From DHVE2 group archaeon (GTDB lineage Archaea > Thermoplasmatota > Thermoplasmata > Thermoplasmatales > Aciduliprofundaceae): a DNA stretch of 64,000 nt. Where the stretch lies: contig JALVVV010000025.1 of the NCBI GenBank assembly GCA_027023265.1, positions 1 through 64,000 on the forward strand, written 5' to 3'. How positions within the stretch are numbered: the first letter of the stretch is position 1; each line of letters opens with the position of its first letter. The translations under genes were made by a program, and so were the position numbers. Below, in pieces: positions 60,950 through 64,000 of this stretch. The notes under the pieces are model-generated. The model saw only the letters and a list, made by a program, of their open reading frames with translations, made no database searches and was not told the origin of the DNA.

Positions 60950-62974
60950 TTAGTGGCGTCTTATTACAAAGAACACCACCATTGGCACAAATACAAGCAG
61001 AACAATTGAACTCAACTCCGGAATTGTCTGGGTTACTGAATAAATCTGTACACTGTGTGCAGTGGTAATTAAAATCTCATTTGAAATTCCATCATGGTTG
61101 TAATCAAACTGGTTCCAGGAACTTACTTCCTTTACTGTTACAAATGCTGATATGTCTGTATCTTTTGAGTCTCCTGTGACCTCTCCAGACCACAGTAATG
61201 AGCCATCCTTTCCAGAAAGTATTTTTATGTACGTGTCCTCTGAACCTGTTACATTGTGGTAGTGTAGCTTAATTATGGCATCTCCGTACCCGTCTTTGTT
61301 TATGTCCCCGACAATCCACGAGCTCGTGCTCCAATTCTTGAAGTCACTGCTGTTAACTCCAACTGGCACATTAGTTTTCCAGAGCGTGTTTCCATTTCCA
61401 GATATTGCTGATACGTTAATGAACAAGGATGAGCCATTGTTGTAGTACTTGTATGCCACCAGCGAATCCTGTAAACCGTCATCGTTCATATCAGATATGT
61501 CATTAATGACCGAGTTACCCACAAATCCTGAGATTGCATGGATGTAATATTTGCTCCAGAGTACCTTACCGGTAACGGGATTTATTGCGGAGAGATTCAC
61601 ATTCTTTGTTTTTACCCCATCTACGTACGTTGTGTTCATCCCAACTAAATATATGTCCCAGATTTCGTCCCCATTTAAATCATTGGTAGAGAGTGTCACC
61701 ATGTAATTATAGCTTTGATTTATCAAATTCAATTTCCAAACAGATACATTCTGTTCCACATTCCAGCACACCAAGTTGGTGTTGTTGTCCACGAAGAAAA
61801 CTTCTCCATTGCCATCGTTGGTTACATCTAAACTATTGATAAGCTTATGAAAACTGCCAGTTTTCAAGTCAGTGTGAAGTGCCATAACACTTATGTTCTG
61901 AGAATCCCGGGTGTAATATCCCAAAACCAGCCCAGATGAGTCTAAAAAGTTTAAATAAGATTTGTCTGAGTAATATGTGCCTATCATTATATCCATTTTA
62001 TTATCTCCGTTGAAATCAAATGTTAATGAGTTTATTCCCTGCATTACAGAGAAAAAAGATATTGGATTTAAAATTGACATTATTCCTGTTATATTTGTTT
62101 CCCAAAGCATGTTTCCGTTTGTGGTGTTGTATGCGACTAATGTTGTGCTTCCTGAATTAGATGTTAGGTTTGCAAATATTACAGTTGGTGGTCCTCCTGT
62201 AACCCCTAAACCGTTGAAATCAATCAAATCAATCCCGGTCAAGTATCTTATTCCAAAGTCATGATGCCCCTCTTTTTCTGTCCTCTCCCATACTGTATTC
62301 AAGTTTTTATCAAGTACGATAACCTGTATCTCGTTGTAATCCACCTGCCATCCATTGTCATCTTTAACCCCAGAGTATACTCCGAAATACACGAGATAAG
62401 GTTCCCCATCTATGCTAATTGCATGGAAAATCCAGTTATAATCATACACGTCAATGGTCTCTCCATCCACGGTAATTGTGGCAGGGATTTTTATGGCCAA
62501 ATAAGAAATGTTTTCTAAAGAAGGGTAATCCACAGAGTACACTGAGACAATGCTATTGTTGCTGTGATTCCCGAAAACCATAAAATAATGCTCCATTTTT
62601 GGATTGCCATTATTATCAAGCACGGTAACTCCATATATTGTACCATCTTCCCCCACTTTATCTCCTGTTTCATCATATCCTACATCTGTGAAATATGTTT
62701 TGTTGAGTGTAGAGCCATCTGCACCGTTGAGCAGACACAGTGAGTAGGTATTTGCAGTGTAATTTTTAGCACTTACCATAATTTCTGCAAGACCATCCCC
62801 GTTGGAGTCCATGCTCTCTGTCGCGTTTATAGTACCAATGGAATCGTTCATGTACGTTGTCCATACCTCCGTGGGAGACAAACTCACATGCGCCATAGAT
62901 GTGTTCGCCTCTGCAATCACTCCAAGTGTCGATACCATCAATATTATTACAACCCCTAAAACCCACATTTTCAT
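60950..62974 (-). CDS. Secreted FG-GAP/VCBS-like beta-propeller protein with C-terminal anchor
   Basis: A 674-residue protein. A signal peptide (MWVLGVVIILMVSTLGVIAE) is followed by about eight repeats of the type D-x-N-x-D/G-x-D-x-x-D (SMDSNGDGLAEIMV, TNDGNGEVFFVDN, NDLNGDEIWDIYL, SDMNDDGLQDSLV, GDINKDGYGDAIIK), which bind calcium in FG-GAP propellers. The last 25 residues, IPELSSIVLLVFVPMVVFF then VIRRH, are a PE(L)-type motif, a hydrophobic helix and basic residues, the tripartite pattern of archaeosortase (PEF-CTERM-like) substrates. GGTGA lies just before the ATG. It is probably a cell-surface protein. Confidence 0.82.
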   Translation of the reverse strand: MKMWVLGVVIILMVSTLGVIAEANTSMAHVSLSPTEVWTTYMNDSIGTINATESMDSNGDGLAEIMVSAKNYTANTYSLCLLNGADGSTLNKTYFTDVGYDETGDKVGEDGTIYGVTVLDNNGNPKMEHYFMVFGNHSNNSIVSVYSVDYPSLENISYLAIKIPATITVDGETIDVYDYNWIFHAISIDGEPYLVYFGVYSGVKDDNGWQVDYNEIQVIVLDKNLNTVWERTEKEGHHDFGIRYLTGIDLIDFNGLGVTGGPPTVIFANLTSNSGSTTLVAYNTTNGNMLWETNITGIMSILNPISFFSVMQGINSLTFDFNGDNKMDIMIGTYYSDKSYLNFLDSSGLVLGYYTRDSQNISVMALHTDLKTGSFHKLINSLDVTNDGNGEVFFVDNNTNLVCWNVEQNVSVWKLNLINQSYNYMVTLSTNDLNGDEIWDIYLVGMNTTYVDGVKTKNVNLSAINPVTGKVLWSKYYIHAISGFVGNSVINDISDMNDDGLQDSLVAYKYYNNGSSLFINVSAISGNGNTLWKTNVPVGVNSSDFKNWSTSSWIVGDINKDGYGDAIIKLHYHNVTGSEDTYIKILSGKDGSLLWSGEVTGDSKDTDISAFVTVKEVSSWNQFDYNHDGISNEILITTAHSVQIYSVTQTIPELSSIVLLVFVPMVVFFVIRRH

Positions 62975-63142
62975 CCAAAGTCACCATTATAGATATCATG
63001 TTGACACATAAAAAATTTTTTTATAAGTGTCGGACTAAAACAATAGCACATAATACAATAAAGATAAGATAAAGAGTTATAATAAATCCAGAGAAACTCT
63101 AACAATTCCTCACTCATAAAGTAGTTTTATCCCAAGTAAAAG
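62975..63142. other. Intergenic, no gene seen
   Basis: AT-rich. It holds the promoter of the FG-GAP protein and the 3' flank of tRNA-Glu. No ORF of interest. Confidence 0.5.
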
Positions 63143-63217
63143 TGCTCCGGCCGGGATTTGAACCCGGGTCGTCGGCTCGAAAGGCCGATATCCTTGGCCG
63201 GACTAGACTACCGGAGC
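63143..63217 (-). tRNA. tRNA-Glu (UUC)
   Basis: A 75-nt cloverleaf: acceptor GCTCCGG / CCGGAGC with discriminator A, anticodon stem TCGGC/GCCGA around loop CTTTCGA (anticodon UUC), and T arm CCGGG-TTCAAAT-CCCGG. CCA is not encoded and there is no intron. Confidence 0.95.
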
Positions 63218-63273
63218 AGCAGTGCAAGGCAGTGTAAAAAATCTTTAGATATAAAACTTTCCACTGTTTTCTA

Positions 63274-63951
63274 TTATTTAATAGTATTTTTTGACATGTT
63301 GCAGAGTTTGGCGGCATTGCCACAGATATTTGTTCTTCTATCAAACTCTGAAATTCGATGTATATCACTACCGCAAACGAATTTCACGTTATACTTGCAT
63401 GCTATGGCAATCCACTGTTTGAATGGCAAGTTGTACTTTCCGTTTATTTCCAGGAGAATATCATTTTCTTTAAGCAGGCGAATGATTTTTTCAACGGGTA
63501 TTGAATATGGATCAAAATTGTGTTTTATTAAAAACACACCAGGATGGGCCCATGTATGTGCTTTTCCACCATTAATAACAGCATGGAGTGCATCAACATA
63601 TGTGGCTAAATCGTCAGGAAAAGAATGAAACGCAAACACGGGGTAATCTACCTCTCGAATAATATCCTCTGAAACGTCCAGAGAGCCGTCTGGAAGCACC
63701 TTTGCCTCTACACCGCTCAGAATTACAAGCGAGGGATGCTCCTCTTTAGCACGCTCAATATCGTAAAGAAGGTCCTCAAAACTGTAATTCAATTTTCGGC
63801 GCACATGCTCGGTAAACGCAATTAAGGGTATCCCACGACGCTCCGCTTCCTCGCAAAGTTCTTCCACGGTGTTGTGTCCGTCCGTGTACGCGGTGTGCAC
63901 ATGCCACTCTCCACTGATCAGGAAATTCTCGTATTTTTTCCAAGTTTTCAT
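63274..63951 (-). CDS. PHP-domain phosphoesterase
   Basis: A 225-residue PHP protein. It has the metal motifs GEWHVHTAYTDGHNTVEELC near residue 14 (H-x-H and D), IAFTEHVRR (E-H), LSGVEAKVLPDG (E), VFAFHSF (H), AHPGVF (H) and FVCGSDIHR (D-x-H). Such proteins are phosphatases or nuclease-related (histidinol-phosphatase, DNA polymerase X tail). The substrate is open. ATG 63951 overlaps the stop of an upstream gene (ATGA). Confidence 0.88.
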   Translation of the reverse strand: MKTWKKYENFLISGEWHVHTAYTDGHNTVEELCEEAERRGIPLIAFTEHVRRKLNYSFEDLLYDIERAKEEHPSLVILSGVEAKVLPDGSLDVSEDIIREVDYPVFAFHSFPDDLATYVDALHAVINGGKAHTWAHPGVFLIKHNFDPYSIPVEKIIRLLKENDILLEINGKYNLPFKQWIAIACKYNVKFVCGSDIHRISEFDRRTNICGNAAKLCNMSKNTIK

Positions 63952-64000
63952 ACAATGCACACCTCGTCACCTGCAATGCCCACTGCACCCCAGTACCTTA
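63948..64000 (-). CDS. C-terminal end of a gene leaving the window
   Basis: The minus-strand frame ends RYWGAVGIAGDEVCIV with TGA at 63950-63948, overlapping the PHP gene's ATG. The ATGA overlap and the protein-like sequence suggest a real co-transcribed gene. Only 16 residues are visible, so no function can be given. Confidence 0.5.
   Translation of the reverse strand, partial: RYWGAVGIAGDEVCIV

Noticed and set aside
63776-63988. Minus-strand 70-residue ORF overlapping the PHP gene
   Set aside because: It is a shadow frame. The real upstream gene end is the RYWGAV frame with the ATGA overlap.

Overview
The window is chromosome from a thermophilic euryarchaeon, most likely of the Thermoplasmatota close to Aciduliprofundum (DHVE2). 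The placement is inferred from gene content. Archaeal hallmarks are TFB next to Gar1, RadA, sn-glycerol-1-phosphate dehydrogenase, UPF0179, archaeal-type alanyl-tRNA synthetase, the pyruvoyl arginine decarboxylase / SpeD / branched-polyamine synthase operon, cofactor-independent phosphoglycerate mutase, and tRNAs without encoded CCA. Lineage hints are the alkyltransferase-endonuclease V fusion (known from Ferroplasma), class II HMG-CoA reductase and a gingipain-like C25 surface peptidase.

Layout. 1-1.8 kb: end of a lipoate ligase, a broken small gene and a DHH phosphoesterase. 1.9-6.7 kb: a large membrane-anchored C25 peptidase. 6.7-11.6 kb: SDR, HAD hydrolase, Pcm, QueC/QueD, a CheF-like protein and a METTL5-like methyltransferase. 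11.7-14.2 kb: two tiny genes, then the polyamine operon speD-bpsA-pdaD. 14.2-19.1 kb: a NosD-like surface protein, a decayed FAH hydrolase, an IMPACT protein, the AGT-EndoV fusion and an RNA m5C methyltransferase. 19.1-28.4 kb: housekeeping run egsA-UPF0179-ychF-alaS-M50 protease, then a protein with a Zc3h12a/NYN-like RNase domain. 28.4-33.3 kb: tRNA-Pro, a frameshifted IS element, two paralogous DUF2378-like proteins bracketing hmgA-pdxT, and another broken gene. 33.4-39.2 kb: gcvT, an M50 protease and a 1,329-residue TPR protein. 39.4-42.1 kb: gar1, tfb, and a KaiC/RadA-like ATPase (frameshifted near its start) with an HTH partner.

42.17-48.83 kb is the most striking part. A tyrosine recombinase is divergent from two gene cassettes. 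Cassette 1 encodes a TIR-STAND defence protein and cassette 2 encodes McrBC. Each cassette ends in an imperfect palindrome of 79-85 nt with attC-like cores (GCCTAAC / GTTAGGC). The start of each cassette is the inverse complement of the left arm of its own terminal palindrome (16 nt exact for the McrBC cassette), and the mcrC stop codon lies inside the palindrome. This is integron architecture carrying anti-phage cargo, but the recombinase looks XerA-like and lacks the insertion typical of IntI.

48.9-56.4 kb: a lipoamide-dehydrogenase-like flavoprotein, an ICMT-like membrane methyltransferase, sufC-sufB, radA, a bacterial-type GAPDH and apgM. 56.5-64 kb: two small membrane proteins, a decayed second copy of the IS, a bacterial-type RNase PH, a class II amidotransferase, a phosphoesterase, a riboflavin-pathway reductase, a secreted FG-GAP-like protein with a possible C-terminal sorting signal, tRNA-Glu and a PHP phosphoesterase. 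The bacterial-type GAPDH, RNase PH and HMG-CoA reductase, the IS copies and the cassette array all point to repeated transfer from bacteria.
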